A stretch of 64,000 bases of DNA from Ailanthus altissimus (GCA_946807835.1 OX327706.1:20139001-20203000); one strand, 5' to 3'; counted from the stretch's first letter, positions 1 to 13,544 are shown. Translations and numbers: made by a program. Notes: a model not told the origin generated them from the letters alone.

Positions 1-990
1 GGACTGTAGCTGGACATGGAGGAAAATCCTTAGAATGAGAAGTCAGATAAAACAATTGTTCTCATATGAATTGGGTAACGGCAAATCTTTCTGTTTTTGG
101 TGGGATCCATGGCTGAGTGGGGAGTCTATAGTTAATAAATTCCCCCACGTTGACATTTTGGATGCGGATATTCCACGGGATGCTAAGGTTAATGATCTAT
201 GGCAGAATGGTCACTAGAACCTCCCGGATCCTTTGGATGAGAATACTGCTTAGGTATGGGATTATCTACGCAAAATATTTTCAATTACTGAAAGAGATGA
301 TAGAATTTCATGGTCAGCAAACTCCAATGCAAAATTTTCTATTGCGAGTACTTGGAAGGGTCTCAAGATTAATGAGGCTAAGGTGGGATGGTATCAACTG
401 ATATGGGGAACACAACATATGCCTAAACACAGCTTCGTTATTTAGTTGGCTTTGAAGAACAGATTGTCTACAAGGGACAGACTCAAAAAATGGGGGATTA
501 TTCCTTCAGATGAGTGCCCCCTTTGTGATTGCGACAAGGAGACAATTTCACACTTATTTTTTCAATGCAGCTTTAATAGTGAAATATGGCATAGAGTCCT
601 TATAGCGTGTCAGCTCACTCAATGCCTGGACAGATGACAATGAGTGATCTCCTATCTTTGTAGAAAATCCAATGGCAAGTCTATTTTCAACAAAATCAGA
701 CGAGTCTCGTTCTGTGCTACAATCTATTTTATTTGGAGAGAGCGAAACTTGGTGGTCTTTAAACAGAAAACGCCTTCTACAAGAAATGTCCATCAAAACA
801 TTAAGGATGTTGTCTGAATTAGATGTATAAGTGTTGTAAATGGTCAATAGATAGATCACATTGTAACTAATTGATAAATGTACTTATAATTTCTAAGAGT
901 TGTAAGGTCTTAACTTGTCGCATTTAATTTTTTTTGTAATATCTGTTGGATTTAGCATTTATAAAAATCTTTACTTAACAAAAAAAAAAA
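1..990 (+). pseudogene. 3' part of a LINE (non-LTR retrotransposon), degenerate
   Basis: Reading frame 2 gives the C-terminal part of a plant LINE polyprotein. It opens with SWTWRKIL, then a linker with FWWDPWL, then the zinc-finger-like region found after plant LINE reverse transcriptases (LKNRLSTRDRLKKWG followed by CPLCDCDKETISHLFFQC, about 450-600), then an IYFIWRERN segment near 720-760. The frame does not shift but is closed by stops at 215-217, 251-253, 443-445, 635-637 and 641-643, so the copy is dead. A run of 11 A at 980-990 is the likely 3' poly(A) tail. The 5' end lies outside the window, so no target duplication can be checked. LINE assignment is secure; the clade is not determined. 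Confidence 0.85.
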
Positions 991-1969
991 TAATGCATCT
1001 GAAATTCCCATCTAGGAACAAATAACTTAGAAAATTTGGAGACTTATGGCCGAGACAATAAAGATATAAAACAAAGTCGTCTTAGCATAGTGGACAAGAA
1101 AATTCTACTCACAGAAATGATCTCTTGCTCTCCAGACCGAAAATTATCCTTATCTGCCTTCTGATTCAAATTTCCAATGAGTAAGATGAATCTTTGACTA
1201 GCAAGGCATCCTGCAGTTAACTACAAATACGTAAAATAATAATAATGCACAGCCATCCCTACCAAATTTTAATGGAGAACCAACTGATTCAACCTTCCTT
1301 ATAAGCTTTGAGCACAACACAGCACCAACTAACAATGAAGTTTTCTCTTTTGATCTGGTTCTTTACATCAGCTGGCCTTCGCTCGGCCCTCCAAGTCAAA
1401 AGAAGAATCTGCCCGAGAAAATTCAGCACGCAGTACATATTCTATAAGAGAAAAATAGGTTAAACTAACAAAGGTCTCTTGAGGTGGCACAAAGATCGTG
1501 GATCAATTCTCACTTAAATCAATTGGGTTGGGTTTTAATTCATATTTCATGTAATATCAAGCGGAAAAATGTATAAGAGAAAATCTACTTTGGAAAAGCC
1601 ACTTTAAGAATTATCATTGCCACAGCTGCAAAGGCAGTTTCAGGCAACAGCGTTATCTATCTACAGGTTTCCAGAATCATTTCCTCTTTCATGACAAAAC
1701 GTCATTATATTTTTTTTCTTGTTCTTTCAAATGTTTACTGTATTCACAAGAGTTCCAAATCATTCAAAATATATCTACCAAACTCATTTCTGTGGTACTT
1801 GTCATGAACAAGAAATGCTATTATCGTTTCATTGATTAGATTCAAAATCTAAGAAAATATTTTTTCCCTAAGCTGGATAGAAAACCATGTGAATTTTTAT
1901 TTACAATGAGGCATATATTGTATTCCCTTACAATTTAATAAACAAATTTGCAATAAATACTCCATCTAT
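991..1969. other. Spacer and 3' flank of CAP-G2, with exon-like pieces
   Basis: This lies between the LINE tail and the CAP-G2 stop codon. The part next to 1970 should hold the CAP-G2 3' UTR. Two minus-strand blocks look like exons in matching phase: 1367-1441 (acceptor TTATAG, donor GTAAAG, 25 open codons) and 1166-1210 (acceptor TGCAG, 14 codons then TGA). They do not join in frame to any donor I can see in CAP-G2. No other coding signal is evident. Confidence 0.4.
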
Positions 1970-4900
1970 TCAAGATTCTGTCTCTTCTTCCATCATAGAA
2001 AACCTCCCTGTTTCATAAAGATGATACAGCCAAACAGGTTCAAGCAATTCCCTAGCACTACGCAATTTGTGACTTTCATCTTCTTGACTATGTTCTTCAA
2101 TTTCTTTCTCAATGCACGGATATATGTCAGGCAGAAAGACCAACATCTTGTCAAGCCCGTTCCACTCTTTATCATCAATTCCTACTAGCTTCACACAAAC
2201 AAAACGTAGAAGTCCCAATACCAATCCAAAGTCCTTCCTTTCCAGACCAATTACTGAACCAGTCAAAAAAATAACCCCAACTGCATCCAATATACCAGGA
2301 TTTACTTTCAATGATGAAGCTAGCATTTCCATAAATTTCTTAAACTCGGGAAATTCCCCTGGTTTAGAAGTTCTGTCATCATCCTCTTCTGAGCTAACTT
2401 TATTTATTTCATCGAGCTCCGACTTTGCTAAAATTAGGAGCCACGACGGAAAATGAACTTCAATGTAATCAGATGCAGTAAAATGCATCACTTCTTCTTG
2501 ACTCTGATTAAATATGCTCCCAGATCCTAAAGCCAGAATCAGATCAGGCAACCAAGGCTTTGCTACTGCAACAAGACGCACAGCATAACCAGAACCCATG
2601 TACAATTCAACTGAACAGATTAAATTAACCAGATTATTCACAAGATCAAAAGCTTCTGTAGGGGGAGGAGAAGCTTTGCTGCTATCTATAAGGCATAGAT
2701 TGATCAACTTAGCTGCATAGCTGAAGGAGCTCTTCAGAGACAGAAAAATTTCTTTTAAATCATCATACTTGATCTGCAACTTATCTGTAGATTGTTGCCC
2801 CAAAGCAGAGATAATGTACTGAATATAAGCTGATGTAAACTTTAAACACCTTCCTCGTAAGTGAGAAACAGAACCCATTGCAGCTGATTCAACTATGAAC
2901 TTGAGAATTGCAGTAACTATGTTCACCTTATTTGATGTCATTTTCTGTCTAGTGCAGACAGGTCCTGCATAAATATCAACGAAAGTATTGTTCAGTTGTA
3001 AGGATTACAGAAGTTCAGCGTAAAGGAAGATATGGAATATTCCATAACTTGAAGAAGATATCAGAGCTGATAATTGTAAGTACAAATTGGTCATCTGTCA
3101 AGTGGGTTAGGAAGTTTCTGTTTTAAACAAAAAACAGCATAATTGTCTTTTGTAGATCATTAAGAACAGTTTGATGACATAAGCTACCTCTCTTAACTAG
3201 CATTCTAGTAATGAAACATTCTTGTCAAACAAATGATGATAATCCAACATATATGCTATCAGGGCCACCACAGCTTGCTTATTAGTTATCAGGGACGCTA
3301 GTGCTTTCAAGATGTTTGGAACACAAACCACTATGTAAGTGAAACAGATTACACCACTCAGAATCAGAAATGGGATTTTCAAACAAATAAAAGTATACAA
3401 AACCAATTGACATGTCTACCTGTCCATATTAACCAATTTATGCATGTGTATGAATAAGCAAACAAGTTATCTGGAAATCAAACTTTGGCCATCATAGAAG
3501 GAAGAGAAATAGAGGATATTTACTTTATTCATCAAAGCATAATTAAACTTGGGCATCAAAAACACTTCTCAGTAGATGACATGAAGTAACTATAGCACTT
3601 ATGCATGTAAGCAAGCATTTGGTGATCACTGAATTATTCCACCTCATAATTACTTACCATTGTCACTAGAGCTAGAGGCTTCCGATTGAGGATCTCCAAG
3701 ATTGCGTCCACAACTTTGAGCCATCTTCCTTTTGCCATTCTTAGTGTTGGGAAATGATTTGCCAGAGTTCCTAGACTCATCTGCTCCAAACAATCTGCCT
3801 GCACAGTTAAGAAGGTGATCCATTGCCTGGTCTAGAGCAGTCTGCAAAAAGAAATAAAAAAGACAGAACGGGGAGTCCTTAATAACAGCTTTTCTCAACA
3901 ACCAAACTGAAAGCCAAAGTTTCAGCTATAACAGTAATGAAGAGTAGTTGTAGTTTCGAAGCCATGGCATAATATGAATTTTTCAGAACAATTTGATTGT
4001 TAGTTGTATAAATGGAACGGTTTTCCTCCAGTTTAAAATGCTAATCTTGATTTTAGCTCAAACTTCAAGTATCAAAATGACTTTGGTTAACCCTGGATTA
4101 TAGGACCAACTATAATATTGTAATGCCAGTGTCAACAACTGGTTTTTCTTTTTCCTTTTGATCAGAAACAAGCCAATGATAACAACTCAAATTATAGCTT
4201 TACTCGAGAAATATATGCCAGTAGAATGTTTCAGAATCATACATATACAATACAAAACCAGAATATTCAAGCTTCAAACAAGATTGCCATAAGACCAATA
4301 TGAGCAACCAGTATCTCTGTAATGTCAAACTAATTACCAGCTTTCCATGAGAATCATACCAAGTTAACTGAGATTCCCTTTTTTGGTGCCTTGTAACCCC
4401 AAATTACCAGATACGTTCTCATTTTTTACCACTAATTAGAATTAGGTCCAAACACTCCTTAACAATTCTATAACTCTGGTCAACAAACAGAAGATACTTA
4501 TTTCAATGTAGAATGCAAAATGCAACCTTTTCAGACGGATCAAGGATTATGTTGTACTATAGAAACTTTTCCTTGACGCACTGCTTCTACATTTAACAAA
4601 ATTTTACTCTTACAAAAACAGAAAACTAAAAATCACCTGCTTAAAACAAAAAAGGATGCAGTTTCAGCAAAAGCTAGTCTTTAGTAGTAATAAAAGGAGA
4701 AGCCAAATAAGAATACCCGATAATAGTGGAACCAAAAAATAAAATGAACAGACGAGCATGACTACCTTGTACCATAAAGAATGGAGTTCAAGAGAAAATA
4801 GCTAACAAGAATGCCACTTACCTCTGAAATTGATCTTGAAGATTCAGTCCTATTATTCTTCTTGGAACCCGAACTATTTGCAGTATTGATGCCAACATTT

Positions 4901-7900
4901 TCAAGAGTCATTTGCAGGGCAAGAGCTGTATAAGCTAAAACAGGATACACATCCACATACTCATAATGCATGCACTGCACAATGCTGACCTCCGAAATAA
5001 CCTTTAAAGCAAGAAATAATGGTTCTAGACTTTGAGACCCTAATATGGCCTTCCTAAAGTCCACAGATGTAAGCAAGTCTTTTACTTGCCAGGCTATTCC
5101 TACAGAAATTAAATAATCCTCCTTGAAACTGGATGATTTTCTTCCACTTGAACATTTCCACTTACCCGAAAATTTGACCGAAGACTTTGATTTTTTTCTT
5201 TTTGCAGAGAAAACACTGTGCTTGGGTATTTCAGTACCAAATTTAACATGGCAACGATATGCTGCTTTTTGCAAATGTGTCGTTAGGGCTTCAAGCATAT
5301 CATCAAATGTATTAGAAGACAGCAACAACTTATGGGCAGACCTCACTTCAGCTTGCCTCTCCTCATCTTCTGATAAACCCTTACAGTTACTGACTAGGCC
5401 CATGCATTCTTCAAGAAGCACAACTACGTTATCTGGAGAGATGGTGGAAACAATGTCGAATACAGAAGACTGAGCACGCCCACTAGATGCAGTGGCAGAC
5501 AAGCACTTCACTTTATCACCAGTAAACAACTCTTTTAGGGAATTCTTGTAACATGGCTCACTTGATATGCTCTTGCAAAGATAAGCAACAGCTATTAGTA
5601 AACCTCCAATCTGATCTGCATCCAGCTTATCATGGGACAAGACCAAATTGATGAAGACTCTGACAAGTTCCATGAGCGACTTAAGTGGTGCCCCTTCTGA
5701 TACAGCAAACTCACAGAATCTTGCACCAGCCATAGGAGATCTTTTCATAAGGATCACACAACGATTGCATGCCTCTTCAATATTCACTCTTAACGGAAAG
5801 TATGATGGCATTAACAATCTTGTAAGTTTCTGAGCAACCTGAGGTTGATCAGTTGCAAGCATAGATAGTAAAACATCTAAGCCCACCACCTGCAGGAAAA
5901 TACACAGAAAAATTTCAAGCAACCCTCATCAAAAATAGCAACTCTGATGCAAAAGAAAATTGCTGAAAGTATCCTACACCTTATTGAACTGGAAAGTACG
6001 AATATCACGTAGCAGAAGGAGAAGATCTGCCACAGCAATTCGCACTGAAAGAACATTATCTTGCATCAGATGCCCCAACCTAGGTATAAGCACTTTAAGA
6101 ACTTCATGTGAGAGAGGGTTGCCAAGCAAATAAATAATGCCATTCACTGTGGAAACTCTAACATCATTGCAAAAATCATGCGAAATATCATCAAATATTT
6201 TTGTAATTATCTTTGTAATGGTTGATGAGGGAATAACTTCCCAAAATAAATGAAGGATGCGACAACAGCCTTCCACTGCAACGACTCTCACATCCGGACA
6301 ATCATCCACAAGTAACTTTTCCAATAAAAAGAACTGTTTATCAAGCAATGTATCTTTAACCTCTTTTGTGGCATCGGGATCTTCAAGAGGGAACAAGTCC
6401 AAAAGTAAATGCAATGCATTTTGACGAACATTCGAGTTTGCAGCCTGCAGAAGAACCAAGCAGAAAGCACATATGAAACTCATCCAAAGTTGAGGTTGCA
6501 AACTGTTAATAAAATTGTCAGTCTTTTTCCTCATTATAACTTCACAATTTTGTGATTATTCAACAAATAATTTTATCGGAATAAATATGCATGCTTAATG
6601 TTATAAAATCACCAAATGAAACATGTATAGGCATGTCTTCAAGTTGCCATTCCAGACGCCCCGGGCCAGTACCAAAACAGGATTTGTGTTCATGCTCAGA
6701 ACTCAACTCAAACAGATTTTAGTGTTGACGGACTCTTTCAAGCCAATAAATTGTTGGCCTCTAGGATCAATTAGATCAACAAAATTTTAAGAATCAGTAA
6801 TTGATAAGCAGTTCTCTTTTACTAATGAGTTATTCTTACTAATATTTTTTTTTCTTTGTTACTTGTTAAGTTATGCACAAATACACTATCATGGCCCCAC
6901 AAAATCCAGCTAGCCCGTAACATTGACTTCACCAGTAATTCTAACATCTTCCTACATTTGTTACTTGGTAAGCTAATTTTGCCTTCCTTTAACAACCCAC
7001 AACAAGTGGAGTAGTATAAGAAAATCAACTAATTTATTCAAATTTTAGACCTGAAATAGCAAACAATCTCAGTAAAGCATTTGGGGAAAAAAATCTTGAT
7101 GACAAACAAATAAGAGTTACAAACTCATTCCACCATCCTACAGAAAATAATTCATCAAATACTTCTTCAAAACCATATTAACAGGAAAACCACTAACCTG
7201 AAGTGACCGAAACATCACAGGCTCAGCTAACTTAAAAAGCATCTTCTCAACACCATGAGTGGTCCTCTGATTAATAAAACCACCCAAAACCCTCCTAATA
7301 GAAGCTGCAAGCCCCCTGGAACTTGCATGTATAGCCCCTTCCACCAATACCTGCAAAAACCCATCTTCAATCTCTTCTCTGAAACCATCTTCAACCCCTT
7401 TCCAAGCTCTGAACAACACATCTCGGTATGCCTCCAGCATCGACTTTCTCCCAAACGGAATCTGTGACTTTATCAAAGCCAATGCCTCTTTCAACATCTG
7501 CCTACTCAACCCAAACATGAAGGCCAAAAATTTCCTCCCGTCCTTTGTTTTCAAATAAAGAGGTGAAATCACACAACGGATTAACAACAATTTCAAATCA
7601 TCAATACTATCGTCGTCAAAATCAAACAAAATAAATGCATCACGAAGACTATACACTCTATTCACATCAACTTTCTTCTTCAAAGTCAGTGACCGCGAAA
7701 CCAAGTACGGTAAAAACTGTGAAATGAACATCTCTTTACCTCCAAAATCATTTTTCCACCAGCTCTCACATAAACCCGCAATCTCTAAAGACAATATTGA
7801 ATCCGATTCGAAAAGAATCAGATTGTCGTGCAGCAGCTGCACAGCTGACAGTAAATCAGATGACGAAAAAACCCTTTTTGGATGAGTGATACATAACAAT

Positions 7901-8265
7901 GCAACATGTGAATAAATATGTAAATCTTCGAGCACTTTCTGCTTCTTTTCAGTGGCATTAATGTCATTTCCATTGTCATTGTCATTAGAACTCATGGATT
8001 TTGCATTTCTTGAAGATCTTCGGAGCCGTTTTGAGGGCGGGGATTTGGCGGGGTCCGGAATTGTTTGGTTTTGGAAAGATTCGATGGCGCGAGAGATTGA
8101 ATTGTGTAGAGAGAGAGGGAGAGAGGTGATTAAATTTGAGGATGTGGTGATTGAGTGGATTAGGGTTTTGAGGGTTTGTTTCGATGATTTGAAAGTTAGT
8201 TTTGTGGCTGAGATCAGGAATTCTTCGGCTGAGGACTGAAGAGACGATCGAAGCCGTTTCTCCAT
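1970..8265 (-). CDS. CAP-G2: Condensin-II complex subunit G2 (CAP-G2)
   Basis: HEAT-repeat regulatory subunit of condensin II, the nuclear SMC complex that compacts chromosomes and also acts in DNA-damage tolerance in plants. Coding exons on the minus strand: 8265-7198, 6444-5980, 5889-4822, 3841-3658 and 2964-1970. All introns are GT-AG and phases match (0, 0, 0, 1), giving 3780 nt or 1259 aa, close to the plant family's usual 1100-1300. The N-terminus is basic and serine-rich (MEKRLRSSLQSSAEEFL). A Condensin2nSMC-type region lies at about residues 234-380. Helical HEAT repeats follow (for example SNVRQNALHLLLDLFPLEDP near 360, then CPDVRVVAVEGC and LSVRIAVADLLLLLRDI up to about 505). Residues 740-780 are basic and Ser/Lys-rich, and 870-930 are probably disordered. 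The ATG at 8265 is preferred because it begins family-like sequence, although the frame stays open upstream to 8691. Confidence 0.88.
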
Positions 8266-8691
8266 TGGTGGATAAAAAACGCTTCCGGTGATTTCTAAAA
8301 GTGTTCTCCGTTTTTTTTTTTCTTTTCTTTTCTGTTTGTTTTGAATTGGGGATAAGAACTCTGCTGGTGCTACAGACGGGGGAGGGAAAAACGAACCGTT
8401 TTTAAATTCAAATTTTGGTGAGGACAGAGTGACATACTGTGATAGAAATTGAGATGACAGGCCATAGAGATGAGTCAAGAAAGGGTCTGACTCTGCAGAA
8501 CTTTTTTGATCTACAACTTTGATTGGTTTGTCTTCACAAGTTATAACCCAGTGGGTGTCGCTTTGAATGTCTAAAATCTCTAAATGGGTTTGTGGCGCTG
8601 AATTTATGTCGTATAGCGATGGCCGAGTCATTTTTTGGTATGATAGCAAGCCCACGTCAAGTGTATTCAATTCAGTGGGCCTGAGATCCAT
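8266..8691 (-). other. Open in-frame extension upstream of the CAP-G2 ATG (probable leader/promoter)
   Basis: The CAP-G2 frame has no stop for 142 codons upstream of the chosen start, back to another ATG at 8691. The extension contains a Lys/Arg-rich stretch (KRKEKKKRR) encoded by a purine-rich tract, which looks more like leader DNA than a domain. Two promoter-like TGGGCY motifs lie at its far end. I treat it as untranslated, but an N-terminally longer isoform cannot be excluded. Confidence 0.45.
8649..8681. promoter_or_regulatory. Pair of site II (TGGGCY) motifs upstream of CAP-G2
   Basis: AGCCCA at 8649-8654 (TGGGCT on the minus strand) and TGGGCC at 8676-8681 lie about 385-415 bp upstream of the CAP-G2 ATG. 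TGGGCY site II elements bind TCP factors and are common in promoters of plant proliferation genes. Such short motifs occur by chance, so assignment rests on position and gene class. Confidence 0.35.
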
Positions 8692-10416
8692 GTTTGTATC
8701 TTTTAAGAGGTATTATCACTTTTCTCCCCCGAGGTTTCAAACAATTTTAGGTAAATGGAATGTTTACTCAAAATACTATTTTTTTTCCTTTGACTGCTGA
8801 CTAATTTAAATGACCATGATGCGCATTGACTGATTCACTTTTTTTTTTTTATTATCAAGTCTACAACCACTAATTTAGGCACCTTTTTAACTTACATCTT
8901 TATGTACAAAATACGAAAAAATAATTTGTGACTTATTTTAGTCTAACCCTATTAAAACAATTATGATGCAATAATCTAAGATAAATATTTTTTTAATACT
9001 ATCTTAATTAAAAGTTAAAAGTCTTAAAATAAAACTTTTGTTTGAAGCTAAAATGAGTTTCAATGATTTTTTCAACTTTCATAATTTATTGAATTTACTA
9101 TCAATATCATTTATCTCGTTGGCAAATAGATAAAGAAACCCATGCGCCATGATAATCAATATTGTCAATATATACTCCTAAATTACAAATATATGTTTAG
9201 TTTGATAATCGACCTTATAATTCATAGGCTATCCCTATGCAAATAGAGTGTTGAACAAATGTTTTGATGATAATAAACTCTATGTTAGTTATAGAATATT
9301 AATTTTATTAGAAATTGAAAGGTTTAAGTGTATAAAAGTAAAGTATTTGCAAAAACTCAAGAATTTAAAGACATTCAACAAAACAAAATAGTATTCTAAA
9401 AATTGGCTTTGATTTTAAAGAGGCGTATTAATATTATATTATTTAAAAATACAAGTACAAATAATACAAACAAATAATTAGTAATGAATAGAGTATTGTT
9501 TTTATGAAAAATTATTATTAAATTCGTTAAGTATTAAAATTATATTTTCTTATTTTTATTCAAACGATTAATAACTCAAGCGAATAAAATCTAAATTAAA
9601 TAATAAAAGAAAACAAAAGTAAAACTGATTAAGAAAAACATCAATAAATTCACCAATGTTAAGAAACTTAGGATTACATTAATCTCTTAATAATTCACTT
9701 GAATCTTAATTACTCTCTTTAATTTAATTCATCAATATGAATTATTAATCAAGAAACTTCATATCTTCACAAATCTCTTTCGATGGTCAAGTGAAAATAC
9801 CTTATCTAATCAATTATCTATATTTCTATGATAATTAAATTAAAACACAATTCATTAAGAATTGATTCTTTTAACAGCTATTTGTATCATGTAAGTATAT
9901 TTATGCCTTACATAAAACTTAAAATTTTTATGCAATGATCATATATCAATTTATTAAAGTTTAAACATAAAAGTAATTTTTTTCAAGTTCATTAAAGTTT
10001 TCTTATTCAATCTAATTAGTGATAAAATAATTAGAAGTATTAAGTATAGAATAGAATAAACAACTCTATATTGATTTCATAAATTAAGAAAAAGTAAACA
10101 ATTCAAGTTACATATTAAGTTTAAATTATAATCCTAAAAAAATAAACTAGGTCGTGATAAAATCTAGAGCTTTATAGTACATTAAGTTCAACATCAAAGA
10201 GATAAAAAAAACTATGAAATATAAAAGGGAAAAGAAGTAAAGTTGTGATACTTTGAATTATTCAGTATTCAATCTCTTCTTCTCTTGATTATTATCCTTT
10301 TGATTGTCCAAAAATTTGCTCTAAACTCTTAAAAAGCTGTTGTTTCTATTGCTCTATTTGATAATCTTTTTCTAGTCTCTTGAAATAAGCTTGTCGTCTT
10401 CAAGTTTGAAAAATAT
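8692..10416. other. AT-rich intergenic spacer, no gene seen
   Basis: Very AT-rich sequence with many homopolymer runs and frequent stops in all frames. I found no splice-bounded exon, RNA gene or transposon end. Confidence 0.6.
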
Positions 10417-11520
10417 TGTTGGGATTTGTATTCATATGTCATCTGAATTTTGTATAAATATTATATTTTCATACTTATGTAATAAATAAATATTTTATTA
10501 AATCGCTAATTATTTTTATTAAGGTAAAATGATTATAACATTTTGGACATTATATTGATCTAAATGAGTTTAGATCAAGTGTAAAGAGTTAGAACATTAT
10601 CTAAAATGGGACAAAGACTTGAGAATATACTTGCAATGACATAGTTGCAAGTTGTGTAAATATGTTCTCATATTAAATAATTTTGATCTATTTCCACTAA
10701 TGTAGGGTCTATTGAATGGAACTGATTAATATAGATAAGTGTTTGTCAATATCTGAATAGTTTAAATGGTTAATCTTAGCAAACCATAAGCTTAGCGGAA
10801 TGTCGTATAGATATACATGTATTTAGTAAGGAGTAGATATTGAACTAGACTCAATAAAGATCTCCAATAGATTTTTCATAAATTCGTCAATAGAGGGTCT
10901 TCTCGAGTTGAGTAATATTCATAGTCCCTAGACTTGAGCACCACGGTGGGCTTATGAGTGATCCATCATACTTGGGTCCGATCGTTGGGTATCGCTGGGT
11001 ATGGTCAGATGCTTATGGAGTCCGGTGTGTGTAGATATGGGATCTGTCAGCTCATATGGGTAAGTTAAATATTTAGATACTCTAAGGTTGTATTTTAGAA
11101 AATTTTATGGCCATAAGCATTTAACTCAGAAAAGAGTTTCCTGTGAAGTAAATAATATTACAAAGAAATTTGCATATATTATTTATTAACATACGAATCA
11201 AAAGAGATAAGTCTATGGTTGAGTAATAGGGGACTTGACGTTGTTGATCTATGTCTTCACTCTTCCAGAATATTATGATAGAGGGATTGTACGAATATAG
11301 ATTAACCTCAACTTGTATAGTTTAACTCGTCATTTTATAATATCCATAATGTGTGTGGGGGGGGGCATCGATTATGGACTTATGAAAATATTTCATGAGA
11401 CAAAATAGGTGTGAACTTATAGAGTCTCACTATATGAAGTATACGTATTGAGCACGTGAGTAACGCACCAAATCAAATTGTTTGATCTGGGAAGTTTTTA
11501 GAAAATATGAATTTATTTTA
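10417..11520 (+). repeat. Dispersed repeat, copy 1 (related to 60.2-61.5 kb)
   Basis: Starts at TGTTGGGATTTG and runs in parallel with the block at 60226-61480. Shared landmarks in the same order are GGGATAAAGACTTGAG-like, CTCGAGTTGA, CGGTGGGCTTAT, AGTGATCCA(T/C)CATACTT, CTGGGTATGGTC, TGATGCTTATGGAGT, ATGGGATC(T/C)GTCAGCTC, and finally TTTATTTTAG. Divergence is substantial. The copies share a TGTTGG start, as many plant LTRs do, but no protein is encoded, so the class is uncertain. Confidence 0.6.
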
Positions 11521-11880
11521 GAATCTCTCAGAGAATAACTAAAGTTTAAGTGTTAAACTTAAAATTATGTCAAGTGGGACTTGACACTTTTATCTACGTA
11601 GTGTATGTCTCAAATTATGCTAATAATTTGTATGGATACTAAATTGAGCATTGATAAATATAACTATCATTTAAATAAATAATTATTATTTTATTTAAAT
11701 TAAATTAATTATTCACTTATTTATTTTAGGGTCTATCGGGAAATAGTTAAAGTTTAAGTGTTAAACCCAGAATTATAACAAGTGAGACTTGATACTTTTA
11801 TCCTCATAATGTATATTTTAAATTGTACCAATAATTTATACGGGTATTAAATTAAATATTGATAGATAAAATTATTATAA
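11511..11880 (+). repeat. Direct tandem duplication, about 208-bp period
   Basis: The segment beginning TTTATTTTAG followed by AAAGTTTAAGTGTTAAAC (first at 11541) recurs at 11749, an offset of 208 bp. The copies then stay alignable through AGTG(G/A)GACTTGA(C/T)AC, TTTTATC and a TAATTT(G/A)TA(T/C) block. It sits at the 3' edge of the dispersed repeat. Confidence 0.7.
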
Positions 11881-13544
11881 AAAAAATTAGTCATAAAAAA
11901 TATAAAAAATAAACTCTCCGTTCGTTTTTAATTGAAATGAATTTGATTTATTATTTTATTTTTATTATTATTATTAAATTAATTCAATTTGTAAAATAAT
12001 AGGTGGCAACTAAACAAGCATAATACTCAACAAAAATTTAAAACTGCTGTTGGCCATTACAAATCCATGTCATATTGTTTAATTTCATTCGTTATATATT
12101 TGCTTTTTATTGGATGAAAGTAAATTAAGCAACGTGAGATTTTAAGTAATAGGTGCCGGTAAGATTTTAAAGTAAATTGCCACAAATCTTATAAGTTGTC
12201 TGAGTCATCAAAATCAAGGTATCGTCTTATTTATTTTTATTGGTTGTTTAAAAGGCAAATGTTGCCTATAAATATAAATAAATGGCCGAGATTATGGTAG
12301 TATAAATGAATTGAGAATTTATTTGAATTTTTTTTATTTTCTTTAAAATTAAGTGTTAACTAATATATTAAAAGAAACAAATTATTTGAAAAATAAAAAT
12401 ATCAAGAAGTAAGAGTTGTTTTTATTATTCTGATAGAAAAATTATTATTTTAGTTTAAAAAAATTCACCACATTTTTAATTAAAATTGTTCAAAGTATAC
12501 TTTAAGAATGAATCTCTTAATTTCATTAGAACAATGAGATTGTAATATGTGTATATTAATTTTACTGTGTAATATTGCATGTGAGACATGCTATTTTTTA
12601 AATTGTTTAAAATACACATATTTACCTGTAGTATATAGCATACGCACACAACATCAACAAATACTTCAAGTGCAAGTTAGACTAGGGTTTCTATTTCTAA
12701 TGTCTAGCACCGAAACCTTGGCTCTCAGCATTATGACACTGACCTGATAAATTCCACCATTGCGACTTTAGCATGAGCACCGTAATGCTCACTTATGCAC
12801 TTGGCATTGCAAAGTTGATTTTCAATGTTGCGGCGTTGAGTTTATGTCAACATTGTTCTAACACTTTGGCAGGTATTGTTTCAGCATTGCAATGCTAATT
12901 CTTAGTATTGTAGCTTTGAGTTTTTGTCCAAATTCGCTTATTTTGTTGTTCTAGTGCTTAGCTTCAAATCTAGGGTTACAATAATGAGCTTTTGGTTTTA
13001 ATTTAACAATTTTACTTATTTTCATTGGATTTTCATTCCAAATATCTTTATTGACTTTAAACTTACAAAATAATAATAAAATACATTAAAAAACTTAATA
13101 TTTGTACTCAAAATAAACAAATGCTAAGCCTAAGGAAACAAAACTAATAAGTATTAAATATGTTAATCAAATAATAGCATTGTCATAAAGCCAAATAATG
13201 TTATCCTCAACAGGTAGTGACGGACTATATGACTCAAAGATTAAACCCTATATTTGTAGTCGCTTTCTTTTATGAGCATGATTATTAGAAGATAATACTA
13301 AATTTTCATTGTAGTTGCTTAAAAATATAATATAAAATATATTATTTAAAACAGTATATACATAAAACTCTTCTCATTTTTCTTTTTTTTTTATTCACTC
13401 TCACTCACTTGTAATAAGGGTAAGCATTCATTTATATAGTGATAGATAGTTTAGATATTAATTCTAATATTAATAAAAATAATTTAATATGTTGTTACTC
13501 CTATAATAATTTAAATTTATAAAACTCTCTAATAATAATAATAA
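11881..13544. other. Intergenic spacer, no gene seen
   Basis: Mostly AT-rich. The less AT-rich part at 12690-12960 repeatedly carries AGCATT, ATTGCAATGCT and GTTGAG-like words, suggesting an old degenerate repeat. The only longer open frame (12547-12747) has no coding character I recognise. Confidence 0.5.

Noticed and set aside
7952..8239. 95-codon plus-strand open frame inside CAP-G2 exon 1
   Set aside because: Antisense shadow of a real exon with family-like sequence on the minus strand.
12690..12960. AGCATT/ATTGCAATGCT word repeats as a tandem satellite
   Set aside because: The words recur without regular spacing, so a satellite call is not supported.
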